Source: Callorhinus ursinus (lineage: Eukaryota; Chordata; Mammalia; Carnivora; Otariidae). From it: a stretch of DNA of 64,000 nt. Each line of letters starts with the position of its first letter. Positions within the stretch are counted from its first letter, which is position 1. The stretch lies in contig NW_020312902.1 in NCBI RefSeq assembly GCF_003265705.1, forward strand, positions 15,231,662 through 15,295,661. The letters are read 5' to 3'. The notes under the pieces are model-generated. The model worked only from the letters and a program-made list of their open reading frames with translations. It was not told the origin of the DNA and did no database searches. This document shows, in pieces, positions 25,095 to 39,334 of the stretch. The translations under genes and the position numbers were made by a program.

Positions 25095-25319
25095 GCACCT
25101 CTGTTTACCTGTCAGCACCGGTCCAGCCAGGCGAAGGCGGCGGCACAAGCACACTGCAAAGCAAGCTATCTGTGCTCCATGTTCCTGCTAGATACCACCT
25201 GCTGGCATCTGGGGCTCAGAACACCGGGCCGACACCTAGGGCACAGCCATCCTTAGCTGGCAGACTCACCTGACCAGCTGCCTAGACAAGAAGAGCCGGC
25301 TATCGGCAATAAATATCCA

Positions 25320-25985
25320 TTAACAAGCTCGTTCATCCTCAGGACAATGCAAATTTAAAAACCTCCAGGACAGCAGACATTTAAAAGACTCGACAACATC
25401 TAGCAGTGGGTGTCGAGCCACTGGAACCCCTGTCAGCACAGGCAGGAGGGAGCCCCGGGTGCCACTCCCACACATACGCCCAGCAGAAACGCACACACGC
25501 TCGTGGAAGACGTGCCCAAGGGCAACGTGCGCGGCCACACAACGCATGGCAGCCCCCAGCAGGACACGACCCCCATGTCCATCAGCAGCGAACAAAGTCC
25601 ACTGCTGTGTATTTGCACAATGCAACACTGCATGGCAGTGAGAAGGTCTGAGCGCACACAGCAATAGTGACCAATGTGACAAGGACAACACTGGATGGGA
25701 AGGGCCAGACTCGAGAGAATATATCCCGTGTCAGCCCATTTATACAAGTTCAAAAACAGGCAAAACTAGTCTGCGCTTAGAAGTCAAGGCAGCGGTCTGG
25801 GGGACAGTGACAGAGAGTGTGGTGGCGGGGGGGGTCTGTGGGGTTGGTGACATTTATCTCTTGAACTGGGCGCCACCTCATATGGGAGGCTTGGCTGTGT
25901 CAAAGTTCATGGGGGCACAGGCTTAGGATTTCTGAGGGTGGGGGGGTTCTGGTACACATGATATGCTTCAATAAAAAGGTCAAGA
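25320..25985 (+). mobile_element. Old L1 3'-end fragment
   Basis: Degenerate match to the L1 tail: ACCCCCATGTCCATCAGCAG, ACAGGCAAAACTAGTCTG and finally GCTTCAATAAAAAGGTCAAG. Forward orientation. Heavily diverged. Confidence 0.6.
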
Positions 25986-26048
25986 CGTAGATAAACAGGG
26001 CTAGCTGGCCGGTACAGAAAGGTGACCGTGGAAGGGCATTCTGTCCTA

Positions 26049-26261
<213 letters not shown>

Positions 26262-27119
26262 TCAGATTTTTGTCTAAATTCCTCTCCCAACCATCCCTGG
26301 GAAGGAAAGCCTCGCATGCTCTTTCCCACTTAGCAGAGAGGGTTAATTCATCTTAAACATGGAAACTGGATTTGGCTGGAGATGCAGAGATAACCGTGAA
26401 CGTGTGAGGTTTAATTTCTGTGAGTCCACTTAGTATTTTCCCAGCATCCCTAGTTTGTGCATGGATTCTTTGGGAACCCTCCAGTAATAAAAAGATGGTG
26501 CTCTCGCCCCATCAGTGGGACAAACACGGGGGAAGACATGGTCTTGCAGGAGGCCAAGCTGGAGCAGCACCAGGGTTAAGGGTTAACACGGTTCATGGCC
26601 ATGGACTACCTGGGCTCCAGGGACCAAATTCACTCCGGTCTCGCTAACACAGCATCCTGTGTCTGCAGGCGGGACCCCTTGTCACCCAGACCCCCCACGG
26701 GCACCGCAACACCTCCGAACTTCCTCCTCAGTCTTGCAAAAGCACCTTAGCAAGTCTCCTTCCATCAGGACAAAACCTCTCCCTGAAGTCCTCCCTCCCC
26801 TCCTCTTCCTCTAACTTGTCCACAGCTTCACGCATCAGTTCCTGCAGGACAGACTGCGGACGCCTCGTTCACCCTGCTAGCCTGAGGGTCCACTGCGATC
26901 CCTGCATGGGAGGTGCCCAGCATGCGTTTTCCAGGTGACTGGAATATCCTAGTCAGTGAGCTCCACTTCTGGATTCCCAAGCCGAGCGCCAGAACGGCTC
27001 CTGGTCACCGTACTAGAGCTGCCTCTCCAGTGAAGGCTACCTTTATGGTACATCCTTTATGATAGGAAAAGAAAAATGACGGTACCACTCATTGAAGGAG
27101 AACTGTGCGAACAAGTCAG

Positions 27120-27240
27120 TGCTTTCTTAATTCACTTAAGTGCTCGTAACTCCATGAAGTAGACACAATACTCCCCCCGCCTTACAGGTCAGGAGAGGGG
27201 CTCAGAAGGATTAAGCAAAGAACAAGCTCTTGGCCAACAA
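27120..27240. mobile_element. MIR-like fragment
   Basis: Resembles the MIR core (CATGAAGTAGACACAATACT, then CTTACAGGTCAGGAGAGGGG). Confidence 0.45.
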
Positions 27241-27437
27241 GCTCGTTACGCCGCCCACTAACACAAACGATTATTTTCATAGTTCCCTATTGTCATACAC
27301 TACATTCCCAGTAAGGGAAGACTTTCCTCCAATCACTTCTTCAGAAAACCATCTACTGTCTCTCTTTTAGGTTTCCCTTCACTCCAAATAGCAGTGTGAT
27401 CACTTCCCAACCAACTCTCTTGCTCTAAGAAAAGCTG

Positions 27438-28400
27438 ACCCCCCCCCCCCGCCGCAATGTAAAACCGCCCTGCCAACAATTGGGGGCCGGGAGCCCTGAG
27501 TACAAAGCACGCAGGGCCCCAGAGATGCCATGGGGTCTGGGCGAAGAGCGCCCTTGCCACGCGCAAGTTTCCACCGTGCGCGACAGATGGGAGCAGGTGC
27601 AAGACCGATGGGACGAGGCGGTCAACAAAAAGTCTCCCTGAGGAAAAACGGCCAGAATCTAAGGGAATCAGAGAAAAAAATTACTTCCTGTTCTTCTACA
27701 CATTTTGTACAGGAAGGAAAATCTAAGGAGGAGGATTTGAGCCAAGAGAAGGGAGGGCAGGTCAGAGGTGGGAAACAGCAGACAGCCAGGCTCTCTGGGT
27801 TTGCGCGGGAAGGCGAGGGAGAGGTGGCTGGAAGAGCATCTGGAGAGCTGGGGAGACCGCGGGGCTCCTGGGGGGACAGACCAGTGGGGCCCGTGCTTGC
27901 ACACAGGGGCTTAGCTCCAGAAAGACGGAGTCCAGGCTCCCAGGCTGGGAACCACAGGGCTGGAAGAAGGGGGCTAGGGGAGGAGCTGTGGATAAGGGAT
28001 GCACCCAGTTTGGCGAAAGCAGAAGGGAGAAGGGAGTGTAAGGGGGCGAGGGGCAGTCACGAATCGTGGCAGAAGTTTGCTCTAAGTGACCAGAAGACGG
28101 GCACCACGAGCGCGGAAAGAAACACTGGAGAGGCGCTGCTGTATCAGTGCGGTAGACAAGCGGGGACAGGACACCTTCCCTTCCAGAAGAGTCCATCAGG
28201 AAAGGGTCCATCAAGAAAGGCTGAAGCAGAAGAATGAAGGTTAGGAGGAAGGTCAGGATGGAGATGGGGGGGAGGAGTATAGGGGGAGAAGAGGTGGTCA
28301 CTACGGGAGCAAAAGCTGGAAGCTGGGAGGAAAGAACAGACGAGGGGCAGTGACTAGCTTCAGAGGCAGGATCCCTTAAGAGAGGAGGGAAAGAAGACAG
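27438..28400. other. Purine-rich low-complexity block on the + strand
   Basis: After a C run (about 27439-27450), the + strand is dominated by G and A to about 28.4 kb. This yields a long plus-strand open frame (27530-28237) of basic, low-complexity composition that I do not accept as a gene. Lies in CNNM2 intron 4. Confidence 0.55.
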
Positions 28401-28889
28401 GTAGGGACATAGTACTCAGACTCTGGTGAACGATAAAACCAAGCTCCGGATGGTACAGATCCTGTCAGTTACTTAATCCATTTCTTCCTGCACTAACCCT
28501 TGACCTTGTATCAAGTAGTTCATATAGATGTATGTGGCTGTCTCTGTAGTCGTAAGCTCAATAGTGGCTGCAGGACCATCTCGTAACCTGAATTCCTATG
28601 CAGAAAATCAAGAGGAAGCATCAAATGCAACAGAGCCTCATCACGACTTCCATCTTTATGGGTCTCCAGTGGATCTGGATCATTTGTTTTACAAGCTCCA
28701 AGGCCTTTTGTATTCTGTGTCCCTGCAGAGGGGCAGCCGTTCACAATTCTTTATAATTTTCATCAGAACCAGCAGGGTAACAGGCACTCCCCAAAAGACT
28801 GTAGATAACAATATGGGGTCTGCCTCTTGGGAAGGAGCTTTTCCCAGGGCAGTACATACACCACAAGCATGCCTGGAACCCCGGCCAAG

Positions 28890-29088
28890 TCAGCTCAAAG
28901 ACAGAGATCCCCAATTCTTGCTGTGTCCTGGAAACACCTGGGGATATAAAAAACAAAAAACCTGATGTCTGGCTCCCACTCCCAGGCATTCTGATTTAAC
29001 TCGTATGGCTGCAACCTGGGCAGTAGGATTCTAATAAAGCTCTCCAGTTGATTATAGCACGTAGCAGGTTGGGAATCGTTGCTACAAG
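28890..29088. mobile_element. MER5-like hAT fragment
   Basis: Contains CTGGAAACACCTGGGGAT, TGGCTCCCACTCCCAGGC and ATTCTGATTTAACTCGTA, the pattern of MER5-type nonautonomous hAT elements. Family name from memory. Confidence 0.55.
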
Positions 29089-30037
29089 GCTGTTTGTGAA
29101 CAATGGCCCCAGCTCTGGAGTCTCTGCGTACCCTAGTCTCTCAGGAAACTCCCCCGTAGTCATGGTGGCTGTCTGCGAATTGAACAAGGACAGCCACACA
29201 AAGACTCAAAGCTCTGGATCTTAGCCATCTTAGTTCATCTCTCCACCCTTTGGGACGCGCCTCCAGGTTGGGGAGGCTCAGCCACCTCCTGCGGCCCACC
29301 AAGCTGACATCGACCAGGCTACGAGGTGGTCCCCGGGGCTCCCGGTTCCTCGTGTGTGGATTCCCAGAACTAGTAAAACAAACCTCCAGCCTCAGAGACG
29401 GCAGTGCTGAATTTTTATTTCATACAGATGTTTTTAAAAACGCAACCATCTACTCTAACCACCATTTTGCTTCAGGCCAGACATCTTCACCCCCAAAATA
29501 CATAAAATATATAATTTCAGAACAGACAGGTCTTTAAACTGAATATATGTAATTTTATGAAGATCTTGCTGCAGCTGTCTTTATTTTTCTCACTTTGTCT
29601 CAAACGGGTGAAAACTTTGTCAAGCATCAGCACGAAGGAACCACTGCGCCAGACACATTTTCCTTCATTTATAAAAATGCAACGGACTAAAGGACCCCAT
29701 GGTTCTTTTGATTCTAGTTTTATAGGATTCTACAATTCCACGCTTTGAAAACTGCCCATCCCTGTACTCCTCACTACACAAGTGAAGCTTTTCTGGCAGG
29801 CAGATTTTAGAAACATCCAGTAAACATTTTTTATTCCTGTATGTGTGTCAATGGCTCCCCAAAGTGACCATTTCCAAAGAGACCTACCAGTATACAAATC
29901 GAAGCCGCCCCCATGAGGAAAGGGCCTGCCTGGCCTCACAACCAATCAGGTGTCCTTAGATAAGGATTTTTTTCTGTGTAAGGAGCCACATACCAACTTC
30001 TGAAACATGCACAAATTTACTCTATACTCTAGCATTA

Positions 30038-30062
30038 GCGCGTGCGTGCGTGCGCACGCGCC

Positions 30063-30112
<50 letters not shown>
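30038..30112. repeat. Alternating purine-pyrimidine tract with (CA)22
   Basis: GCGCGTGCGTGCGTGCGCAC is followed by CGCGCG-type sequence and (CA)n at 30069-30112. It is almost strictly alternating for about 75 bp, hence a Z-DNA candidate. Confidence 0.9.
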
Positions 30113-30115
<3 letters not shown>

Positions 30116-30799
30116 AGCACAGCACATGACGGGCTCCCAAAGGGAGAGCTTGGACTTCATGTTTAAGCTGACAAAAGAGAAGGAAGGCCTCCCTGTCTCA
30201 GGCAAAGCTGGCTTCCTAAGTAAAGTTACCATCACAAGCCCCCTAACCTTTCTTTGGAAGAAGGTTATTAGGGAACTCTCCTCAAAGCTCCTAAGCCTCC
30301 AGAAAGTACTCAAAGCAGTCTTGTGCTGTACCTGGCCCCAAGGTGGGAACCTGTGCTAGCCTCACTGGTACCAACAAGATCAAGTGGTCAGCGAATGGCG
30401 CGGACTCAGGGAGACCAAAACTCCCTCAGGCTCCACATGCCGAACATCAATGCAGTCTCCTGTTCACCTTTGAGTTTTTAATTTTTTTAAATACCACCAT
30501 CACAAAGTATTCCGTGGGGCTTGACACCTGAAAGTAGGTAACTGAATCCCAGTGGCACAAACCCCAGCTGAAGTTCACCAGCACTGCCCTGTAAGAGGGG
30601 AAGCATGACCCGAAGAGGGTCTGTTCTGTGGCTCAAACGTTCCCTAGCAATTGTTTTCCAATCTGGAGTCCGGAGATGTAGTCTTGGGATAGCAAGTTCC
30701 CTTCACAAATATTTAAATTTTTAAAAAACTTTTGATGGTCAAAGATTAACGCACACATATTTTGGACCATCTGGTTGACCATTTTCTAACCAAATGCCA

Positions 30800-30813
30800 C
30801 CACCAGAGGTCAG
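30800..30813 (+). promoter_or_regulatory. CTCF-like motif
   Basis: CCACCAGAGGTCAG matches the CTCF core at 13 of 14 positions (T where G is expected). Weak candidate. Confidence 0.3.
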
Positions 30814-30849
30814 CGCCAGTGTCTTGGGGCTCACAATTGCATGGTAAAG

Positions 30850-30965
30850 TTGTTCTTACTACCTGAAATCATCATGGCTAAGCCTTGCTGCTCAATCAAC
30901 TGGGAGCTTGTTAGAAAAAAGCAGCATTTCAGACTTCACCCCAGTCCTGCGGCATCCACAAGTGA
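30850..30965. mobile_element. MER5/MER20-like hAT fragment
   Basis: Contains CAACTGGGAGCTTGTTAGAA followed by CAGACTTCACCCCAGTCCTG, typical of these nonautonomous hAT elements. Confidence 0.55.
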
Positions 30966-32258
30966 TGTGCGTGAAAGTGTGAGGAGCACTGAAGTGGAGA
31001 GAAAGGGACAGAGGAGGACCAAACATCAGTAACCCAGTCACACCCAGCGGAGGCCAAATAACAGCACAGCATCCTGCACAAACATTCAAAGGAACCCAAA
31101 CTGAACCAAGGGCTGAAGAAGTGTCAGTCATGGCTGGGCACATGGAGACCCAAGCGTGCTGAGTGCAAAAGAGCCTGCACCAGAGCCCCTGCCTTACTGG
31201 GACCAGTGGTACTTTCCCAGCAGCCAATGTCATTAACACATTTAAAATATTAATTACAAGTCTGTTTTGGTTTATACAAATTCTAACTCAAAGAGCGCAA
31301 AAGGGGCTTATACCTAGTTTTTATTTACACATATCTAAGTATAATTTGTTAAAAATCGGGTCAACCCTGGGTATCCGAGTAATTTTTTTTTCCTTCAAAA
31401 TGGGTGCTATCTGTATTTGACTCGGGACGAAAGATTATTCACTGGGACACACAGACTCTACAGCTCAAAAATCCTCAATAAAGGTTTGGTCTTGAAGGCT
31501 TAAAATCCTCTTCCAATAACAGGTGAAATGGTTCTAAGTAATGTCTAGGGATGTGTAAGCTCCAAGATGCTACCTGCCACCCCCACAAAGGAACGGATTT
31601 CACTCTCCAGGGAAAACCCCTTCTGAAGCCCTGTCAGAGGCCCTGAGGAGAGACGTTGAGTGGGACAGCTGAACAACAACAAAACCCCGAGGCATGAAAT
31701 CAAGCAGAAAAATTAACACCAGGAGAAAAAAAAAAGTGTTCCTCTTATTGATTCTATAATTGGCAAAGAAAAGAGCTATTTGTTGTCCTAGTATTCTTTA
31801 TATTTTGTATTTTTTCAAAAAAAATCAATCTGGTTATGTAATGTGAAGGAGCAATTATATACACACACACAATTGCAAAAAATATATATATATGTATTTT
31901 TTGCTTCTTTAGATATTTTACTCCCCAAAGGACCAACAAATCCTTCACTATAAAATACCAACTCCATGAATTAGAAAAACGGTTTATAGTAGTTATAATT
32001 ATTGTACACACCCTCTTGATATTTTTCTATGTGCTTTCCACTTCTTTCATGACTACATGATGGTCTCATCATGTGGTTAATATAAGTGTTTGAGACATAT
32101 GAACTACTACTTTATTATAATTAACAAATTTGCTATAAATATGTTTACATAGATAACTTTAGCAAATAATTTCTTTAGATGCATGTGTATGAGGGATTGT
32201 ATGTATGTATTCCCAAAAGGAGGCTGTCAGTTTAAGGATATGATTGATTTTGCAGCAC

Positions 32259-32466
32259 TTTTTCTTTTTCTTTTCTTTCTTTAAGATTTTATTTATTTGA
32301 CAGAGAGAGACACAGCGAGAGAGGGAACACAAGCAGGGGGAGTGGGAGAGGGAGAAGCAGGCTTCCCGCGGAGCAGGGAGCCTGATGCGGGGCTTGATCC
32401 CAGGACCCTGAGATCACGACCTGAGCGGAAGGCAGATGCTTAACGACTGAGCCACCCAGGCACCCC
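32259..32466 (-). mobile_element. Can-SINE
   Basis: Inverted copy with a T-rich tail at 32259 and head CCACCCAGGCACCCC. AGCACTTTTTCTTTT is duplicated on both sides. Confidence 0.95.
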
Positions 32467-32499
32467 ACCAGCACTTTTTCTTTTTTGTTCACTACTCAC

Positions 32500-33480
32500 C
32501 ATGGATTTTTACAAAGATTTTTTGTTTTGTTTTCTAAAATAAAAAAAAATGGATGCTTAATTTTGTCAGTTGCCTTTCTGATATCTATTGATAAGAGCAT
32601 GAGGATTTTTTTTTCTTTACCCCTTTCCTAATTAACATGGCATATTTTGGTTTTGTTGTTCTTAAACTAGTCCTGCATTCCTAAAAAAACCTAATTTAGT
32701 CAGTCACAGTGAATAAGTCTTCGGGGACGTTGCTGTTCTCTAACTGCTACCTTTTTAGTTAGGAAATCTGACAATCATACCATCTTGGCCCATTTGTATT
32801 ATACAGAAAATGAGCTCCTCCAAGTTTCAATTTTTTTCCAAGTGATTTCCTTGAATCTAGCTGTTTTAAAGGCCAAGAAAGAACTTCTTGTTTTGTTTTT
32901 CTCTCTTATCACATGAATTACATCAGTAGAAAACTGATTTTGTTAATCTTTTAAAAGAACCAAATCTTGATTTTATTTATGGGCTTTAAGGCTTTCTCAT
33001 TAACATTTTTTTCATGACTATCTTTATTATGTAATTTGTTCTTTTTGGTTTATTGCTTTGTTCTTTTTCTAGATAATTACAGATTTCTTTTCCTTATTTA
33101 AGTACTCAATAAAATTTCAGCATATAAGGTATTATTTAATAATATCTTTCATGATGTTCTCTATTTTATGATATTCTATATATTTTCTCTCTAATTCAGT
33201 TGCTACTTAGGGCTTATCAGCTTGATGTTAATTATATTTTCAACATTTCTTTAAATAGGTAATATATGCACCTGGTAAGAAATACAAATTCAAAGGGAGA
33301 AATAAGTCTTCCCAGTCCTCCAAGTCTCCCTCCTTAGAGGCAACCACCTGTGACTAGACTCTTGAGTAACCTTCCAGAGAGATTCATGTATATACAGATG
33401 CACATGAAACACATGGGAATACATTATAACACCCTGTTCTGAGCCTTACGTATAAGCCTTTGTAAGAGAATTGGTCACCA
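32500..33480 (-). mobile_element. Degenerate L1 (antisense ORF2 and 3' region)
   Basis: The + strand shows antisense L1 ORF2-like text (AAAAGAACCAAATCTTGATT, TTCTTTTTCTAGATAATTAC). Near 33340 GAGGCAACCACCTGTGACTA is typical of old L1 ends. No open frame remains. Probably more than one insertion. Confidence 0.55.
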
Positions 33481-36306
33481 TTTAAAAACGGCTTAGTACT
33501 CTTCAATTATGTATTTTTAGGTCCAATTTTATTTCATTATGATCTATACAGGTGGTCCTAGAAATTTCTACCTTTCTGAGTTTAGAACTTATATATGACA
33601 GAGCAAATCAACTTTATCAAAGTATATAAAACTTTTTAAAAAGTTTATTTTCCTGGCTTTATATTTAATTTTCTCCAAATTCCTGTTAATTGTATTAGTC
33701 AAGGTAAAACACTTTTTTCTTGGTATGCTTACTCTTTTATGATGGTGGAAATTATTTTCCACCAAAATTATATTCCTATCCATTTCCATGGGTACACACA
33801 TCCATGAGTACTCGGCAGGTCCTACAATTTACATGAGTCCAGCAAGGTCCCAATTATCGAAAGGACAATTACGGAGGTCCTTTTTATTTGAAAACAACTC
33901 AATAAAAAGCAGGATGGATGTGTTTTGTTATTTCAGACGTGTCAAGCCAATAAACTTTTCTTTCAGTGTTTATTGTGCTTTTATCACTGTCCTTATCGAT
34001 TCTCCCCCAATACATCTTAGTTTAAAAAAATCTACTTTTTCAGATAAAACGTTAGGTCATAGCCTTTTTATACTTATGGAGTGGGAGGTATGTGCCCAGT
34101 AACTTACAGAATAATTCTTTTAAGCTTAAATGGTTTACTACTTTGAATAAATTAGACTTTATTTCATTTAAACTCAGAGCAATGGGTTTCTATTTATAAT
34201 TACATTCCAAACATCAATGACTTAATAGAAGAGTTTTTTCTAGTGTCTGCAGATGGAGGGCAACTCACTGGCTCCGGGGCCAGGAATGGAAGGCAGGTAC
34301 TGAAGCCTGCTTCTGATTTAATGCTCTAGCATGCAGAGGAACATGCCCAATAACCTGGCACCAGTTTCCAAAGTTGGACTAGGGACATTTCAGAGTGGAA
34401 TACGTTTTGTAAAAGGCGACAGCTGTCCTAGATTAACAGGGGTCATGGTATTTCATTTTCTTATACTCCAGGTACCTCAGGTAATTGGCTCACCGACAAG
34501 AACCTAATTTTCCCTGAACTCCATAGTTTAAACCCCTCCATAAATCCTCTTAATCCAGCACATACACTATTTACAAAAAACCCCCATGACATCATCAGTT
34601 CCACAATTCAAAAAAAAAAAAGTCACATTTATATAAATACTTAACATGAGGTAGGTATTCAAATACAAGTCACACACACACAAATGTTTACCAAATATAT
34701 CTTTAAAGATTTAATTGTAAATGAACGGGGAGTATGGAGTATGAAGTCCCTCTTCCATAAAATCTATTTTTAGATCTTTCAACCAGGAAATGGCTTTGTT
34801 ATTCCCCCACAGAGCATTCCCCAATCACAGCTTCATACAGACTAACTACATAAAAATCGACAAGTGAAAGATCCATAGTTTCTAATATGACTCCTGAAAT
34901 TCACCATGTCCATCCTCAAAGTCCTCCTTTAAACAAAGTGTAACCCAAAATTTAGCGTAATCCAAAGTTTCTCTAGGTTTAAGGAATATTCACATCCAGC
35001 TTTTAGGAGAAGCACACATGTTTTATTCCCTCGCTGCAGTACATAAATTCCCTACAGCCCCCTCAGAGGTGCAAGTGTGTCTATCTCCAGAAAAAAAGAA
35101 AAACACAGTTCAGGGTTGAATGAGACTAAGGCTAATAGAAGAATCAGGGTATTGAATTAGAAAACCTGCAAAGAGATGTTTCCATGAAAGAATGTATGAA
35201 AGTGGCATGTGACTAGTTACCACACAGATTTTTCTACAGTTTCTTACTTCTGCCTCCAGACATCACAATAGCATCAAAACAGGGACATGAGCACAACACT
35301 GTGTAGAGTTTCCCTCATCCAGACATCTGATAAGAGTTGCTTTCAAATAAAAAGAACCTCCTTAATTATCCTTTTGATAATTGGGACCTTGCTGGACTCA
35401 TGTAAATTGCAGGACCTACGGAGTACTCATTATACTTTTCTAATGATCCCTCCCATTCATACCTAGGAAATCACCAAAAAGTAAGAGAATGCTTAAGGGG
35501 CTAGGATTCTTGTACTGAGTGAACTCAAACTTCCTGTAAAATTCTTCAGTAAGGAGGTACAAGCAGTCAATAAAACCAGCACTTCATGCATTGTACTGTT
35601 CATCTTGGTTTCCATGTCAAAGACAGTGTTCTATCAAATGAAACTGTGATATAATAAGGGCCTCCTATCAACTCCAGCACCAAAGCCTCTCAAGGAGGGT
35701 CCAGAACGGATGGACCTTCTCACCTCATACACTGGATTATGTTATTAGTGAGAAGGAATGAAGTTTCCACTGCCACAAGAGGCTGTGATGATTACATTAG
35801 TTCCTCTGTAGAACAGTCTGGTTAGTAACCAGGAATAAAAACAATAAGAAATGTATTAATTTGATGTTGTTAAGGGAAGAGATAGTAAGTTCCCTCTAGG
35901 AAGTTGTAGACGACCAAGTCCTAACGAAGAGTGGAAAAAAGAGAAAACAGTAAAAAGAGGGCCCCAGGAACTCATGACACTTACAATGCCCAACCAAGAC
36001 TTGGACGTGTACGGGTAATTCTCCAAACTCTTCCAAAAAATATGAACAACTGAATTCACCATTCTTCAAATGAATGCCTCCATGCCTCAGCAATCAGTAA
36101 GTGCCCTTCAGTACTGGAAACTGAAGTAACTAATGACATTGCTTTAGACGGAAATTATTTTACAGAGAGGAAAACAGGGGGATGAAATCCTCCCGTGTAT
36201 CAGGCGACCCTGGAAGTTAAGTATGTGAACCTTGACACACCCATTCACCTACAGAAAAGTCTCCTCAGAACTGGAATGATGGGTACTCAGTGAGATCAAA
36301 CAACTA

Positions 36307-36519
<213 letters not shown>

Positions 36520-37421
36520 TTACACTTCAAATGGATGGAAAAAAATTACACTAGTGATTAAGGAGTTTAGAATATAAGAATACTTGGAATAAAAGCAACA
36601 CAGTATGGATTAACGACACTTCCGTTTGGTGATCCACTGGGGGCAGATTACCTGGGAGAAATTAGAAAATGCTGAAGTCTCGTATTTGTTTAAATGCTTC
36701 CTTTTCAACCTGTCATTGGTTTCAGTTCTTATAAAGTTACCCTAATTTTCTGATACAAATCACAGTCAATCAGAAGAGCAGGCTCCTGACTGCCAGGACA
36801 CCCTTCGACAGGCCACAATAGTCTGACTGTTCCACAACAGCCGAAGGAAGAAGCAAAGGTCAGGAAGCATCTAGGTGTGGGTTAGTACCAGGTGCCCAGA
36901 CGAAGTGCTCCACCTCTCATTCTCCCACTCCACTACCTGAGAGAGTCTGGGAACAAAGGAAGGCGGAGATTCAGAAGAGAAGCAAGGCACGTGCACACAG
37001 CGACATGCACTCCAACTTGCTAACTAAAAAAATTTAAAAACATGTATCTGTATTGACAAAGGAATCCATTTTATTTCCAATAAAAAAACTCAATTACTGG
37101 CTTAGGGCTGCTCCTACTGAAGCTGGACTTCATGGTACCTCAGAGGTAGAGTCGGAGAACATTTAATGTTAAAGTATGGCTCTGAAATGATGAACAATAT
37201 TACCAGATTCAGAAAAATAAGTTAAAGATACTGTTTATATGTTTAAAAAATTGTTTTCATGAGGTGAACCACAAATTCTGTACTAGCTTCTGTATTAGCT
37301 TTCATAATAACAAAATAATACGTTGTAGTTGTTTTGGAAAACACGGAAGAAGATAAAGAGGAAAAGAAAGTTACCTATGAACCCACCAGTCCGTCCCTCT
37401 GAGCAGCTGGTGAGCACATGT

Positions 37422-37562
37422 GCCTGTGTGTGTGTGTGTGTGGATGTGTGTGTGTGTGTGTGTGTGTGTGGATGTGTGTGTGGGAGTGGATGTGTGTGGG
37501 GGGGTGGGTGTGGGTGTGGGTCTGTGTGTGTGTGTGGGGGGGTGGATGTGTGTGTGTGCGCA
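37422..37562. repeat. (GT)n compound microsatellite
   Basis: About 140 bp of GT runs interrupted by GGATGTGT units and G runs, in CNNM2 intron 3. Open frames across it are repeat artefacts. Confidence 0.95.
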
Positions 37563-38427
37563 CATGAAAACACAGTGGTCTTACAGCTTTGTGTTTTTTT
37601 CTCACCTCACATTAAATGATGAGTATCTTCCCATGTCAAAAGTACTATATTGTGAGCATTTCTAGGCATCTGAAAACACGGTCTTAAAGAGTATATAACA
37701 TTCCATCGCATGGCTACTGTTAGCCTTCTTTTCGAAATATTTTAAGTATGCTGCATGCAGCTGAAGGGCCCTGGATGCCCATCGTGGACACAGACGTCTT
37801 CTACAGGCCACTGGGTACTCTCCAATTTTCTCACGTTTCCCCTGGCCAAGAGAGCTCACCCTTCACCTAGAGAGCCACTTGGGGATGTGAGAAGGGTTAG
37901 TCAGTCTCTTAAGTCCATTCAACCTTGACCTTTCTGGAGCAGTCAGTGCCGGCTGGATTGGTGGTTTTAATTAATGTGAACGCTTGCCTCCTGGAATGGG
38001 CCCAAGTTAATCGGACTTGAAGAGGCCATCGAGAAATCCATGTCAAAGCGCTTAGAATTTCTGATTTCATCAACATCATAAAAGATAGATTTAATTCTGA
38101 AAAAATCTATTTTTCTTCTTTGCAAATCATAGCACCCAGGTTACCACTGATGTCCAACTGTTCTTCCAAGGCAAGCTGGAGAGAGAATTACTCAACTGGC
38201 CGACACACAACCAGGGGGTGTCTGATCTGCACTGCCAGCCCATGCCACCAGCGGGCTCTCCCCCAGACTGAGCTGGAAGCAGATGACCTGGCCTATGGTT
38301 CACATGCAGTGTGGCACTAACATTCATCCTTACCTTTCAGACCAATTTTAAGTTACTGGTCCACCCCTGGTAAATGTCTCAGAGGGTTCATGCCGACACT
38401 GAACACAGGAGAGGAGAGAATTTAAAA

Positions 38428-38482
38428 AGAAAAAAACAAAACAAAACAAACAAAACAAAAAAAAACAGAAAACAAAACACAA
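38428..38482. repeat. A-rich (AAAAC)n low-complexity tract
   Basis: Repeated AAAAC and AAAC units just downstream (in transcription order) of CNNM2 exon 3. Confidence 0.85.
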
Positions 38483-38493
38483 AAGTGGCATTA

Positions 38494-38787
<294 letters not shown>

Positions 38788-39334
38788 TCAGGGCTCTTTC
38801 TGAATGAAAAGGACAAAATCCGCTGGAAAGGCTAGACTACCTCTAGACCGCGGGCACTCTGCGCACCAATGCCCCACGGACAGAGGAGGAGAGAGAATCC
38901 TCGTCAAATCAGTGCAGCACAGTCATGACCCAATTCAAAGGCAACCAGTATCAACGATAAACATGCTCCATGAAGGTCTTTAGAGCCCTTATAAGTACAT
39001 GACTGGGCAGCGGGGACAAAACCCTCACACAAGCCATGTAACCCCAGAGCAATGGTACACAGCTCGGAGCGCACACCGTCTCCTGCTACTCGATGTCACC
39101 ATGCTGCAGGGCAGAATGATCACTGGGTGACAGAGGACACAGGGAAGTGTGCCCTGCCTTTCAGAGGCTCCTAGCCTCTGCCGAAACAGGGAAAACAAAC
39201 ACTCACACAAAACCTCTTCAGAAACAAGAAAGCATGCTTTCATAGAACATTTTAATAATATCTGTTAGCTTAGTTTCTACCCCAGACCCTGAGACCCTCA
39301 AGGTCAAGCAAATATGAAGAAGGTCATCCAGAGG

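Noticed and set aside
30069..30112. CRISPR-like or tandem array
   Set aside because: Simple dinucleotide repeat with no spacers, in a mammalian intron.
30042..30359. Frames reading His-Thr or Cys-Val repeats
   Set aside because: Translated (CA)n microsatellite; the same holds for the frames at 37295-37665.
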